NCBI GenBank assembly: GCA_047600785.1 | Contig: JASGKH010000002.1 | Location: forward strand, 3,162,001 to 3,226,000 | Reading direction: 5' to 3' | DNA from: Breznakibacter sp047600785 | GTDB lineage: Bacteria; Bacteroidota; Bacteroidia; Bacteroidales; Marinilabiliaceae | Length of the DNA stretch: 64,000 nt | Part shown: one piece after another, positions 45,702 through 54,345 of the stretch | Layout of the letters: every line of letters starts with the position of its first letter | How positions within the stretch are numbered: the stretch's first letter is position 1 | Translations under genes and position numbers: made by a program | The notes under the pieces: generated by a model | The model's database searches: none | The model's input: the letters and a program-made list of their open reading frames with translations, nothing else | What the model was told of the DNA's origin: nothing

Positions 45702-46943
45702 ATGAAACTGATCAAACGCACTTACCTGTTAACATCTATTTGGCTGATACCTGTTATCGCCATTGGCAGCGTATTTTCGTTTTACATGATCAGGTACGTC
45801 GTTTACGAAGAAACCGATGAGTTTCTGAGCTACGAGATGGAGCGTTTGGTCAATTACCACCGTCAGTTCAACGATTTGCCCGACTTTCATCGCGTGGCCA
45901 GTATTGTCGAGGGTCCCCGGCACGAAAAGCCTTTGTATAAAGACACGCTAATGCTTGAACCGGGTGACAACGAAATGATACCGTACAGGGAATTGCATTT
46001 CACCATCAACCATAAGGGAAAAGACATCACCATCGTTATCAGGCATTTGTTGCCGGGCAACGATGATATCCTGGAAGGCTCTTTTTTCATCATTGCTGGA
46101 TTTACGGTCCTGATATCCCTGGTATTGCTGGCAATTGTCAATTACACATCGGGACGTATATGGGCTCCTTTTTACAGAACCCTACGTACCATTACCCATC
46201 ACAAAATCACCAACGCCGTCCCGTTGTTTGACCCAACGGGCATCGACGAATTCAATACACTTAACCAATCCATCAAAAGCTTACTGTCAAAAATTTCACG
46301 CGATTACAAACGGACCAAGGAATACAACGAAAACGCATCACACGAGCTCCAAACCCATTTGGCCATGATAAGGGCCAGTACCGAGGCATTGATGAACGAG
46401 TATGAGAACGACCCCGGAAAAATGGAAAAAGTCCAGACCATTTATAATTCGACGATCAAGCTATCGCAAGTACAAAAATCCCTGCTATTGCTCAGCAAAA
46501 TCGGCAATCAAGAGTTTAGAAACCCTACGCCGGTCGGTTTGCACGATGTGGTGGTACAATCGTTGTCGCTGTTTAACGAAGCCATTGATTTGCGGCAAAT
46601 TACCCTGTATAAGACCATCGGGTATTGTACGCAGGTCATCGACCCCGGATTGGCAGAGACATTGGTCGGCAACCTGATGAAAAACGCGGTCAAACACAAC
46701 ATCGATCACGGCTATATCCGTGTCAATCTGACCCAGGAAGCGCTTGAAATCGTCAACAGCGGTGAAAAGTACAGCGGCAATCCCCAAGAACTGCTCGAGC
46801 GTTTTACCACGGGCAATTCCGGTCATTGGGGCATCGGCCTGGCCATTGTCAAACAGGTATGTGAGCTGTACGATTTTGAGATTGCCTATACCATTGCCGA
46901 CGAATCGGAGCATCGTATCCGAATTTTCTTCGGAGGAAAATAA
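45702..46943 (+). CDS. Sensor histidine kinase (HisKA/HATPase_c)
   Basis: The ATG at 45702 is used (a TTG at 45696 lies inside the previous gene's stop). The 413-residue protein has TM1 (about 8-30), a periplasmic sensor domain of about 95 residues, TM2 (about 126-147), and a HisKA domain with phosphoacceptor His214 in NASHELQTHLAMI, where the usual P of the HELxTPL motif is H. N-box NLMKNAVKHN and G-box WGIGLAIVKQV follow. It should phosphorylate the upstream OmpR-type regulator. Four envelope genes in a row (regulator, kinase, PepSY-like, BOF) appear to form one unit. Confidence 0.94.
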   Translation: MKLIKRTYLLTSIWLIPVIAIGSVFSFYMIRYVVYEETDEFLSYEMERLVNYHRQFNDLPDFHRVASIVEGPRHEKPLYKDTLMLEPGDNEMIPYRELHFTINHKGKDITIVIRHLLPGNDDILEGSFFIIAGFTVLISLVLLAIVNYTSGRIWAPFYRTLRTITHHKITNAVPLFDPTGIDEFNTLNQSIKSLLSKISRDYKRTKEYNENASHELQTHLAMIRASTEALMNEYENDPGKMEKVQTIYNSTIKLSQVQKSLLLLSKIGNQEFRNPTPVGLHDVVVQSLSLFNEAIDLRQITLYKTIGYCTQVIDPGLAETLVGNLMKNAVKHNIDHGYIRVNLTQEALEIVNSGEKYSGNPQELLERFTTGNSGHWGIGLAIVKQVCELYDFEIAYTIADESEHRIRIFFGGK

Positions 46944-47060
46944 CCTCCAAATTTTCTCCAGAATCACTTTCTATTTTCGCTTCAGAATCACGCACAACGT
47001 GGTTCGGAGGATGCCCGAAAATCCGAAAACAGAGTAGGGACGAAATAAAAATTGATTGGC

Positions 47061-47486
47061 ATGAAAAAATTAGCAATACTGGCCCTTGTGTCGGTAACCT
47101 TGGCAAGTTGCGAAGAAGAAACCACCATGGCCGTGGATGAAGTACCCACAGAAATCACCACCTACACCTCCACCCATTTCCCCGAAAACGCGATCGTGAA
47201 GGCGGTAAAGGACAAGGAAAAAGGCACGCACAGTTACGAAATCAGCCTGGAGGGAGGCTATTACCTTGAATTCAACAGCCAAAAGGAGGTCACTGATATT
47301 GAAGGTGTTTCGAAGCTACCCGACAGCAGTATCCCTACTGGTTTGCTGGAATACGTCCAACAGAATTATCCCGATTTCCACATTGTGGGCTGGGAGACCG
47401 ACGGTACCGGCCAGGAGCTGGAGCTGAATAGCGGGCTGGAACTGAAATTCAACGCACAAGGGGAATTCTTAAGAATTGATAATTAA
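47061..47486 (+). CDS. PepSY-like (DUF2874-type) lipoprotein
   Basis: The start at 47061 gives a lipoprotein signal (MKKLAILALVSVTLASC, Cys17). The 141-residue protein contains two PepSY-like repeats: EITTYTSTHFPENAIVKAV with YEISLEGGYYLEFNSQKEVTDIEG, and GLLEYVQQNYPDFHIVGWE with LELNSGLELKFNAQGEFLRID. PepSY-like lipoproteins are thought to act as periplasmic ligand-binding or inhibitor modules; here it may feed a signal to the kinase two genes upstream. It starts 117 bp after the kinase stop and is followed 11 bp later by the YgiW gene. Confidence 0.85.
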   Translation: MKKLAILALVSVTLASCEEETTMAVDEVPTEITTYTSTHFPENAIVKAVKDKEKGTHSYEISLEGGYYLEFNSQKEVTDIEGVSKLPDSSIPTGLLEYVQQNYPDFHIVGWETDGTGQELELNSGLELKFNAQGEFLRIDN

Positions 47487-47497
47487 AATACCATATT

Positions 47498-47872
47498 ATG
47501 AAAATCTTTTTTAAACTCACAGTCCTCATATTATTGTTCATTGTCTTTAAAGGAACGGCACAGGCCCAGTACACAGGCCCAAACACTACCGATCGATTCT
47601 ATACGGTCAAGGAAATCAAGGACCAAGCATCGCGTCTTGATCGATCAGACACCATGGTAAAACTCAAAGGGTTTATAATCAAGCAAGTAAATGCCGACAC
47701 TTATTTATTTAAAGATGCAAGTGATTCGATTCACGTTGAAATCAAAAAGAAGATCTTGCCCACTACTCCCTTCAATGATAAAACAGAAATCGTCATCATT
47801 GGCGAAGTTGATTATGATTTTTTGGAAGGGACCGAGATCGAGGTAGAAAAGATTCTTTTTGACCAGCCTTAA
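47498..47872 (+). CDS. YgiW/YdeI family (BOF domain) periplasmic protein
   Basis: The 124-residue protein has a signal peptide (MKIFFKLTV to GTAQAQ) and then the BOF signature YTGP, TVKEIKDQASRLDRSDTMVKLKGFI, YLFKDASDSIHVEI and EIVIIGEVDYDF, an OB-fold. Members in enterobacteria are induced by oxidative, acid or antimicrobial peptide stress, and ygiW lies next to qseBC in E. coli and its relatives. The same neighbour type (OmpR regulator and kinase) here supports a stress-response function under that system. A GC-rich hairpin follows at 47896-47928. Confidence 0.88.
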   Translation: MKIFFKLTVLILLFIVFKGTAQAQYTGPNTTDRFYTVKEIKDQASRLDRSDTMVKLKGFIIKQVNADTYLFKDASDSIHVEIKKKILPTTPFNDKTEIVIIGEVDYDFLEGTEIEVEKILFDQP

Positions 47873-47895
47873 GAACAAAATCTTGTGTTTTAAAC

Positions 47896-47928
47896 AACGC
47901 AATGCAGGCCGTGTGCCTGTGTTGCGTT
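47896..47928 (+). terminator. Hairpin after the YgiW gene
   Basis: AACGCAA/TTGCGTT outer arms and CAGGC/GCCTG inner arms form an interrupted stem, 23 bp past the YgiW stop. No T-run follows, so it may be a Rho-type or RNA-end structure rather than an intrinsic terminator. Confidence 0.4.
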
Positions 47929-48144
47929 GCCGCATTGGGCCGGTGCCTATGGTATGGCGCTCCAACGCATTGGTACGACAAAACGCCGATCAAATAAAAG
48001 GACATGATATGCCAATATAACCACATGAAACAATAACTTTAAGGTTGATTTATAAAAGCCGGGCATAACACCCCGGAAAAGCATATAAAAAAGTAAGTTC
48101 CGGATATGATGCCCCCTCGTTCACCAACTAAACACAGAAACGCC

Positions 48145-48600
48145 ATGGACGCCACGCACGATTCCACCCCGTCGGCCAACGATACCACGCCCAAAGTGAC
48201 CGGTATTGGTGGCATTTTCTTTTTCTCGGACAATCCGGAAGACACAAAAGCCTGGTATGCAAAAAATCTAGGACTTGAAGTGAACGAATGGGGATCGAGC
48301 TTCGAGTTTCGAAATACCAACCGCCCCGATGAAATCAACTACCTGCAATGGAGTCCATTTCAAAAAGGGAGCGACTATTTTGCCCCGTCGAAAAAGGAGT
48401 TTATGATTAATTACAGGGTGCAGAACATCGAGGGGCTTGTGGAGAAGCTAAAGGCCAACGGCGTAACTGTTGTGGACGGGATTGAATCATTTGAATACGG
48501 GAAATTCGTGCACATTTTGGATGCCGAAGGTCGCAAGATAGAACTGTGGGAACCCGTTGACAGTGCACTGACACTATTAGGCGGGAAAACCACCAAATGA
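48145..48600 (+). CDS. VOC (glyoxalase-like) family protein
   Basis: The start at 48145 is chosen because the extension from 48106 adds only a low-complexity segment; both are possible. The 151-residue protein has the VOC fold: IGGIFFFSDNPEDTKAWYAKNLGLEVNEWG, FEFRN, YLQWSPF, then FMINYRVQNIEGLVEKLKANGVTVVDGIESFEYGKFVHILDAEGRKIELWEP. The final Glu (ELWEP) and the central His or Gln positions would be metal ligands in enzymatic members, but the N-terminal strand lacks a clear His ligand (IGGIFFF), so it may be a binding or resistance protein. No operon partner is evident. Confidence 0.85.
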   Translation: MDATHDSTPSANDTTPKVTGIGGIFFFSDNPEDTKAWYAKNLGLEVNEWGSSFEFRNTNRPDEINYLQWSPFQKGSDYFAPSKKEFMINYRVQNIEGLVEKLKANGVTVVDGIESFEYGKFVHILDAEGRKIELWEPVDSALTLLGGKTTK

Positions 48601-48696
48601 GAAGAATGAAGCATTCATGCCGCCGCCATGTGTACATCCGGACATGGCCAACATGGATATTCCTTCAAACCGATTAACTACATGTTTTTCAAACAA

Positions 48697-49161
48697 ATGA
48701 AACATCCGGAAAAAATTGCTGAAAATAAAAATTTCACGGCCATAGACATTGGCAGTTTAGACGATATAAAATCCTATTCCTTGATTCATCCCAAAACGGG
48801 GGAAGAAATAAAAGGAAAACTTTTCCTAAAAAAAGCGACCAAGTCCACGGGAACGGAAGTCTCTTTTACCACCTTACCGCCTAAAACAGAATTGGGATAT
48901 TTCCATATTCACCATAAAGACGAAGAGATTTACATTATACTCAAAGGTTCGGGTTATTACCAAGTGGACGATAAGTGTTTCCCAATCAAAGCAGGAAGTG
49001 TCGTACGAGTGGCTCCAGAGGGCATAAGAAGCTTATGCAATACGTCCGGCGAAGACATGGTGTACGTTTGCATACAATCGAAAGAAAATTCTTTGGAAGA
49101 ACATACGACCGACGACGGAAAGCGAATCGCATACGATACTTTATGGAAAGATTTCCTGTGA
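48697..49161 (+). CDS. Cupin domain protein
   Basis: The start at 48697 (MKHPEKIAENKNFTAID) matches the usual beginning of this Bacteroidota cupin group; frames from 48628 or 48682 add unrelated residues. The 154-residue protein shows the cupin 1 block GYFHIHHKDEEIYIILKGSGYYQVDD (His and Glu metal ligands) and the cupin 2 region CFPIKAGSVVRVAPEGIRSLCN, in which the common third His is replaced. The function could be a small dioxygenase or isomerase, or sugar binding; it is unassigned. It follows the VOC gene by 96 bp. Confidence 0.88.
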   Translation: MKHPEKIAENKNFTAIDIGSLDDIKSYSLIHPKTGEEIKGKLFLKKATKSTGTEVSFTTLPPKTELGYFHIHHKDEEIYIILKGSGYYQVDDKCFPIKAGSVVRVAPEGIRSLCNTSGEDMVYVCIQSKENSLEEHTTDDGKRIAYDTLWKDFL

Positions 49162-50112
49162 AACCAATAGGGAGCGTAAATGGCACCCAGTCCATTTTGT
49201 CCATACAGAGCCCCAAAGTATCATATTCAGGTATGTTTGCTATCTGAAACGGATATCGGGCATGTACAACGAACCCCCTGTTGGTGGTATCAAACGTAAA
49301 TGGCATGTTGTTGCCATAAAAGCCATCGGCACCAGCATGGTCAAGGGCCATCGTTATATGGCACCTGATAATATTTAGACGATCTCCGGCTTACTCCTAA
49401 ATGTTTTTTCGGATGCCAGCTTCGTTATGCTTTTCACCCACATTACCAAAGCATTGACTATCGCTCTTTTGCGTCCAACGGCCTTCACCGATTGCAATCC
49501 GGTAGATGTTCCGCTTACTTTTGCAACATGGCAGAAATTACGGCAGACGCATCCCGGTTGGGATCGCTGATGGAATGCCGGAACTTGTGGCACCCCTTAC
49601 CAAGAGGTTCACTGATCCGCTCTATGCCATTTTAAACCAAAGGCCACGGGCTCTCTCCGTATATTGCTGCATCTTGTCGTAATCCGGCTTGGTTTTGGAA
49701 CAATACTGATAACCCGACGGATACGGACACGCTTATTACTTGGGCGAGAACAACGTCTTGTCATGACCATCGTCTTTCTTCATCCGATCTGCACTATCGT
49801 GTTTCAATTGTTTCTACGACTTAAGAATACCGACTATCCGCATACTGGCCTAATTTTCAACGTGTAAGAATTGGGTTCTTTAATCTGTCAAAGCAGAACT
49901 AAAGGCTATTTGAAAACAGAGCGAACAAGTATGCATCATTCTTTTTTGCCCATTGCAGTTTTTTCAACCCCAGGGTCAGGTCATATTCAAAAATTATTGA
50001 AATGGACTTGGGTCCATATTGCAATCAACATGGACTAATTTAGAACAAAATATCATTGCCGTGACAGCACAAATAGTGACGAAGAAATGCGGCAGATGAA
50101 GAAGGTGGATAC
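49162..50112. other. Region without an intact gene, possibly decayed coding DNA
   Basis: About 950 bp have no convincing full gene. On the minus strand a 72-codon frame (49375-49593) reads GLQSVKAVGRKRAIVNALV then MWVKSITKLASEKTF and stops; directly upstream another frame gives GCHKFRHSISDPNRDASA then VISAMLQK, so the two look like one reading frame broken by a shift near 49530. I do not recognise the protein. Another minus-strand stretch (49170-49350, FYGNNMPFTFDTTNRGFVV) also looks coding-like but has no clear start. The rest is unstructured. Confidence 0.45.
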
Positions 50113-50141
50113 AAAAAGAGCCATCCCTAGTGGGATGGCTC
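50113..50141 (-). terminator. Rho-independent terminator after the DUF4332 gene
   Basis: GAGCCATCCC (50118-50127) pairs perfectly with GGGATGGCTC (50132-50141) over the loop TAGT. On the minus strand the stem is followed by TTTTTG (complement of 50112-50117). It ends the leftward DUF937-DUF4332 transcript, about 32 bp past the stop. Confidence 0.88.
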
Positions 50142-50172
50142 CGGGTATGTATCATTCGTTTGAAAACCGAAC

Positions 50173-50577
50173 TCAGTGGGTCACCACCGGCTCAAGCCCC
50201 TTGGCCTGTTCAATGTAGTCGGCGACCCTCTCGGCCGAGGGGACCACCCGGGTCAATTTTTTATCGGCATTAATCTCCTCCAATTTGGCATGAAGGTTCG
50301 CCGCGTTACGGGTACGTAACTCTTTCACTGTGTCTACGCCCGCAGCGACCAATAGTTCGGCAAACTGACTGGCCACACCTTTTATGCGGAACAAGTCGGC
50401 CATGTTCACCCAAGTTAAGATTTTACCTTCGTCGATACCCGAGGCAGCAGCAATGGTTTGGCGTCCCTTTTTGCTGGCGCCTTCTTTCAACAGGGCTTCA
50501 ACGGTTTTGATATTTGCTTTTTCAAGTTTTTCGGCATAAGCAGGGCCAATGCCTTCAATGTCAAGAATAGATGCCAT
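50173..50577 (-). CDS. DUF4332 helix-hairpin-helix protein
   Basis: The 134-residue cytoplasmic protein opens MASILDIEGIGPAYAEKL, a helix-hairpin-helix of the DUF4332 family, with repeated HhH units (TVEALLKEGASKKGR, DLFRIKGVASQFAELLVAAGVDTVKELRTRN). HhH motifs bind DNA or RNA nonspecifically through the backbone; the biological role of DUF4332 is not known to me. It follows a DUF937-like gene by 25 bp on the same strand and has its own terminator. Many Bacteroidota keep these as small stress-associated proteins, but that is a general impression, not evidence here. Confidence 0.85.
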   Translation of the reverse strand: MASILDIEGIGPAYAEKLEKANIKTVEALLKEGASKKGRQTIAAASGIDEGKILTWVNMADLFRIKGVASQFAELLVAAGVDTVKELRTRNAANLHAKLEEINADKKLTRVVPSAERVADYIEQAKGLEPVVTH

Positions 50578-50602
50578 AATTAAACAATAGTAAGGTTAAT
50601 AC

Positions 50603-51058
50603 TTATTTAAACAAGCCGCCCAAACCGCCTTTCAACAAGTCGGAGGCTTTGTCTTTCAACAGATTTCCGGCCGCACCTTTGAACATGTCGGTAATGCTCG
50701 ATGCATCGAACCCGCCCGCCGGCTTTTGTTTGGTAAATTTATCGGCTACAAATTGCACCACAAATTGGGCCACCTGCAAAGCCGTTTCGTTTTTGAGTCC
50801 TACTTTCGACAGCAAATTCCCCACCAACGATTGGGTAAGCCTACCCGACAATGCACTGGCTGCAGAGTTGCCTGTACCATTGAACAACGAGAGGATACCA
50901 TCGAAATTACCCGATACCACCTCGTCGGTAAAACCTTTTTGCAGGGTATCGGACGACACGTCAAGGATCTTGGAACCCAACGCACCGTCCACATTGAATT
51001 TAGCGCCCAATTGCGAAATCAATTCGGCACCTCCTGATTTTAATATTTTTTCAAGCAT
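50603..51058 (-). CDS. DUF937/DUF2780-like small protein
   Basis: The 151-residue protein has no signal peptide and a Gly/Ala/Leu-rich helical composition. It reads MLEKILKSGGAELISQLGAKF at the start and has GLKNETALQVAQFVVQFVADKF in the middle, then DMFKGAAGNLLKDKASDLLKGGLGGLFK with a repeated LLK-G pattern at the end. This resembles DUF937 or DUF2780 proteins, which are small helical proteins of unknown role. It is the first gene of a two-gene leftward unit with DUF4332. Confidence 0.7.
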   Translation of the reverse strand: MLEKILKSGGAELISQLGAKFNVDGALGSKILDVSSDTLQKGFTDEVVSGNFDGILSLFNGTGNSAASALSGRLTQSLVGNLLSKVGLKNETALQVAQFVVQFVADKFTKQKPAGGFDASSITDMFKGAAGNLLKDKASDLLKGGLGGLFK

Positions 51059-51253
51059 ATGATAGTTATAAAGAACGATTATATAAATACAGAAAAGCCG
51101 TATTTTGTTCTCAAGCTACTCACTTATTTTCAAAAAATCAACTACAAAATTTTCCAAAAACAGACAAATAGGCATGGCATTAGACCGGCCGATAATCCAA
51201 TGCCCCTGTAAGTTCAACCGTTCTATCGGATACAACCAACGGAATTCCGCCTT

Positions 51254-52237
51254 CTAATCGATATAGACCTCGAGAATTCTGGCTGTTTTTTGGGGAATTA
51301 ACGTCACATCGTCGATTTCGGCGGGAATCAGCACGGTTTGGCCGCATTCCACCAGCTCTTTTTTGTCGGTGCCCCAACTAACCTCAAAAGCCCCTTCTAC
51401 ACAAATATAAATCACAAAAGAGTCTACCGGGTAGTAGTCGCGTTCAACGGGCTTATCAAGTACAATGATGTTAGTGGTAAAAAACGGACAAGCCACGATG
51501 TTCGTCGACACGTTGGGCGATGCTTTGTAATCGGCTTTGGCATGGTCGATCTTTTTAAAGTCAATGGCATCCATCGCCAGCTCGGTATGGAGCTCACGCG
51601 GGTTGCCCTTCGCATCGCGACGATCAAAATCGTAAATACGGTAGGTCACGTCGGAAGTCTGCTGGATCTCAGCCAGCAATATGCCGGCACCGATAGCGTG
51701 TACGCGTCCGGCAGGCATAAAGAATACGTCACCGGGCACCACCTCGTGGTATCCCATGATTTGGTGGAGAGAATTGGCTTCCAGATGCTTCAGATAAGTA
51801 GGCTTGTCCACGTTTCCGTTAAAGCCTGCTATCAGTCTGGCACCCGCATCGGCCTGCATGACGTACCACATCTCGGTTTTGCCGTACGAACCGTGCCGTT
51901 CCCCGGCCAACTTATCATCGGGGTGCACCTGGATGGAGAGATCGTCGGCCGCATCGATAAATTTGATGAGCAACGGAAACTCGTTGCCAAAACGTTCGTA
52001 CACGGCCTCGCCCACCAACTCGCCCATATACACTTCCACCAGTTCGTTCAGGGTGTTTCCTTCAAGGAAGCCATTGGCCACGGTCGACTCGTCCCCCGTT
52101 ACTCCCGACAGCTCCCAGCTTTCGCCGATATTGGGCAGTTCACCTCCATCTTTGCCCAGCAACTGCTCAAGTTTTTGTCCGCCCCAGATCTTGTCTTTCA
52201 AAATGGGTTCAAATTTCAATGGATATAGTACGCTCAT
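51254..52237 (-). CDS. manA: Mannose-6-phosphate isomerase, type I
   Basis: ManA interconverts mannose-6-phosphate and fructose-6-phosphate, feeding mannose into glycolysis or GDP-mannose synthesis. The start at 52237 (MSVLYPLKFEPILKDKIWGG) is the conserved N-terminus; the 327-residue length is normal for the short bacterial class. Zinc-site segments are visible: SIQVHPDDKLAGERHGSYGKTEMWYVM (Gln and His ligands, then Glu) and FFMPAGRVHAIGAGILLAEIQQTSDVTYRIYDF. It is divergent from engB. Confidence 0.94.
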   Translation of the reverse strand: MSVLYPLKFEPILKDKIWGGQKLEQLLGKDGGELPNIGESWELSGVTGDESTVANGFLEGNTLNELVEVYMGELVGEAVYERFGNEFPLLIKFIDAADDLSIQVHPDDKLAGERHGSYGKTEMWYVMQADAGARLIAGFNGNVDKPTYLKHLEANSLHQIMGYHEVVPGDVFFMPAGRVHAIGAGILLAEIQQTSDVTYRIYDFDRRDAKGNPRELHTELAMDAIDFKKIDHAKADYKASPNVSTNIVACPFFTTNIIVLDKPVERDYYPVDSFVIYICVEGAFEVSWGTDKKELVECGQTVLIPAEIDDVTLIPQKTARILEVYID

Positions 52238-52589
52238 GTCTATAAGTTTGGATAAGGTGCCCTTGCAGGCACATGATTGTTTGTTTCTATCGGGCTGATG
52301 GAACCAGTCCCCTGATCCCGGCACCTATTTACGCCTGACTGCAATTGCAAAGCCATCCCGCCCGGTTCAGTTGCTCTAAAAACGCCTGTCGGACGGAGCA
52401 TGGCAAATGTAACCAATACCGAAATTAATATTTGCCACTTTCAAGTCAAAAAATGTTCCATTTTATACGCTGGCTCCCCCTTGCCGGAAACAGCATCCCA
52501 ACCTCCCCGCCCCTGTTGTCCGAACAGGTAGCCGTAGTTGCCATCTACCCCCAAACCAAAAACAATGACTACCTTTGCGAAAAAAGTCA
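52238..52589. other. Divergent manA/engB intergenic region
   Basis: These 352 bp hold the divergent promoters of manA and engB. The rightward -7 element is at 52570-52577. No gene or repeat is visible. Confidence 0.5.
52570..52577 (+). promoter_or_regulatory. Candidate -7 element of engB
   Basis: TACCTTTG matches TAnnTTTG. It ends 12 bp before the ATG at 52590, so the transcript would be nearly leaderless; a -33 TTTG at the usual spacing is missing. Confidence 0.45.
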
Positions 52590-53222
52590 ATGGAGATTAA
52601 AGAAGCCCGTTTTTTGGTGAGCAATTCCAAAGCGTCGCAATGCCCTTCGCCCAATATGCCCGAATATGCTTTTATAGGACGGAGCAACGTGGGAAAATCG
52701 TCGCTCATCAATATGCTTTGCAATAACCGGAGCCTGGCCAAAGTATCGGGAACCCCGGGCAAAACGCAACTGATCAACCATTTTGCCATTGACCGCACCT
52801 GGTATCTGGTCGATCTTCCGGGTTATGGTTACGCCAAGGTCTCCAAAAGCCTTCGGTCGGGTTTTGCCTCCATCATTACCAGCTATCTGGAAACGCGCCC
52901 CAATATCGTAAACCTTTTCGTGTTGGTCGACTTACGCCTTGAACCCCAAAAAATAGATTTGGAGTTTATGCGCTGGCTGGGAAAAAAACAGATCCCGTTC
53001 TCCCTCATCTTCACCAAAGCCGACAAATTAAAGCCTTCAGAGTTGGAAAGCAACTTGTTGCACTACAAAGAGACATTGCTGGCCGAATGGGAAGAACTGC
53101 CGCACGCCATCGTGTCATCGGCCGAAAAGCGGACCGGCAGGCAAGAAATACTTGATTTTATCGATTTGCTTAACCAAGACTGGACACCCTCTTCATTAAA
53201 AAAACCGAGCAGAGAAATATAA
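52590..53222 (+). CDS. engB: Ribosome biogenesis GTPase EngB (YihA/YsxC)
   Basis: EngB helps assemble the large ribosomal subunit. The start at 52590 (MEIKEARFLVSN) is the family N-terminus; a start at 52575 lies on top of the promoter. The 210-residue protein has all G motifs: G1 GRSNVGKSS, G2 region SGTPGKTQLINHF, G3 DLPGYGYAKVS, G4 FTKADKL and G5 SSAEKRTG. It is the first gene of the rightward housekeeping run with prs next. Confidence 0.95.
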   Translation: MEIKEARFLVSNSKASQCPSPNMPEYAFIGRSNVGKSSLINMLCNNRSLAKVSGTPGKTQLINHFAIDRTWYLVDLPGYGYAKVSKSLRSGFASIITSYLETRPNIVNLFVLVDLRLEPQKIDLEFMRWLGKKQIPFSLIFTKADKLKPSELESNLLHYKETLLAEWEELPHAIVSSAEKRTGRQEILDFIDLLNQDWTPSSLKKPSREI

Positions 53223-53255
53223 ACCGTCCGCGACATGCAAGGAGACGTTTTTTCG

Positions 53256-53263
53256 TATATTTG
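53256..53263 (+). promoter_or_regulatory. Candidate -7 element of prs
   Basis: TATATTTG matches TAnnTTTG, 39 bp upstream of the prs start. No -33 TTTG at the usual spacing was found. Confidence 0.5.
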
Positions 53264-53302
53264 CGGCCGAAAATGGAACGAGAAACCGATTAACAACTCC
53301 AT

Positions 53303-54241
53303 ATGCCACCCAAAGCCCCAATAAAAATCTTCTCGGGTTCCTCAACCCGGTATCTGGCCGATAAGATAAGCTTATGCTCAGGCCGCGATTTGGGAAAAAT
53401 CAACTGCATAACTTTCAGCGACGGTGAATTCGCCACTGCTTATGAAGAGACCGTTAGGGGCTCACACGTATTTCTGATCCAAAGCACGTTCCCTCCTGCC
53501 GATAACCTTTTGGAACTGTTAATGATGATCGATGCGGCCAAGCGCGCATCGGCGTATAAAATTGTAGCGGTGATGCCTTATTTCGGGTACGCAAGGCAGG
53601 ACCGCAAGGACCAGCCCCGTGTATCGATAGGTGCCAAGCTGGTGGCCGACATGCTTACCACCGCCGGTGTGAGCAGGATCATTACCATGGACCTGCACGC
53701 CGATCAGATACAAGGTTTTTTCGATATCCCGGTGGACCACCTCCATGCCTCTTCTATCTTTGTTCCTTTTATCCGTGGCCTTAACATCGAAGACCTGGTC
53801 GTAGCATCGCCCGACGTGGGCGGAACCAAAAGGGCCAATGCCTACGCAAAGTTCCTAGGGGCCCCCATGGTAATTTGCCATAAGCAACGCTCAAAGGCCA
53901 ATGTTGTCGACGAGATGCGCATCATTGGCGATGTGAAGGACAAAAACGTCATCATCATTGATGACATGGCCGACACGGCCGGTACTTTATCGAAAGCCGC
54001 CGATATCATGATGGGTGAAGGGGCCAAAAGTGTCCGTGCGTTTACCACGCATCCGGTGCTTTCGGGCAAAGCGTACGAGAACATCGAAAAATCGGCGCTC
54101 ACCGAGCTGTATGTGACCGACACGATCCCATTGAAGATGGAAACATCTAAGATTAAGGTACTTTCAGTGGCCCAGGTTTTTGCCGACACGATTGAGAAAG
54201 TTTACAATTACCAGTCAATCAGCACACAATTTATTAATTAA
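53303..54241 (+). CDS. prs: Ribose-phosphate pyrophosphokinase (PRPP synthetase)
   Basis: Prs makes PRPP from ribose-5-phosphate and ATP for nucleotide, His and Trp synthesis. The 312-residue length is typical. Motifs include the N-terminal IKIFSGSSTRYLADKI, FSDGEFATAYEETVRGSHVFLIQST, the ATP loop YFGYARQDRKDQPRVSIGAKLVADML, the DLHADQIQGFF metal/regulatory segment and the PRPP loop VIIIDDMADTAGTLSKAA. It precedes the bL25 gene by 104 bp with a separate promoter. Confidence 0.96.
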   Translation: MPPKAPIKIFSGSSTRYLADKISLCSGRDLGKINCITFSDGEFATAYEETVRGSHVFLIQSTFPPADNLLELLMMIDAAKRASAYKIVAVMPYFGYARQDRKDQPRVSIGAKLVADMLTTAGVSRIITMDLHADQIQGFFDIPVDHLHASSIFVPFIRGLNIEDLVVASPDVGGTKRANAYAKFLGAPMVICHKQRSKANVVDEMRIIGDVKDKNVIIIDDMADTAGTLSKAADIMMGEGAKSVRAFTTHPVLSGKAYENIEKSALTELYVTDTIPLKMETSKIKVLSVAQVFADTIEKVYNYQSISTQFIN

Positions 54242-54247
54242 AAAACA

Positions 54248-54255
54248 TATCTTTG
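54248..54255 (+). promoter_or_regulatory. Candidate -7 element of rplY
   Basis: TATCTTTG is a full TAnnTTTG match, 90 bp upstream of the rplY start and just past the prs stop, so rplY probably has its own transcript. Confidence 0.5.
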
Positions 54256-54345
54256 CAGCCGCTTTTCAGGCACCCGTGTAATGGGAGATTGAGTTTTCCA
54301 CCAAACGGAACTTAATTTTGAGTAGCACAATTTAAAAATTTCAAA

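Noticed and set aside
51338..52228. 296-codon frame opposite manA
   Set aside because: Antisense to a complete mannose-6-phosphate isomerase; composition is a codon-bias shadow.
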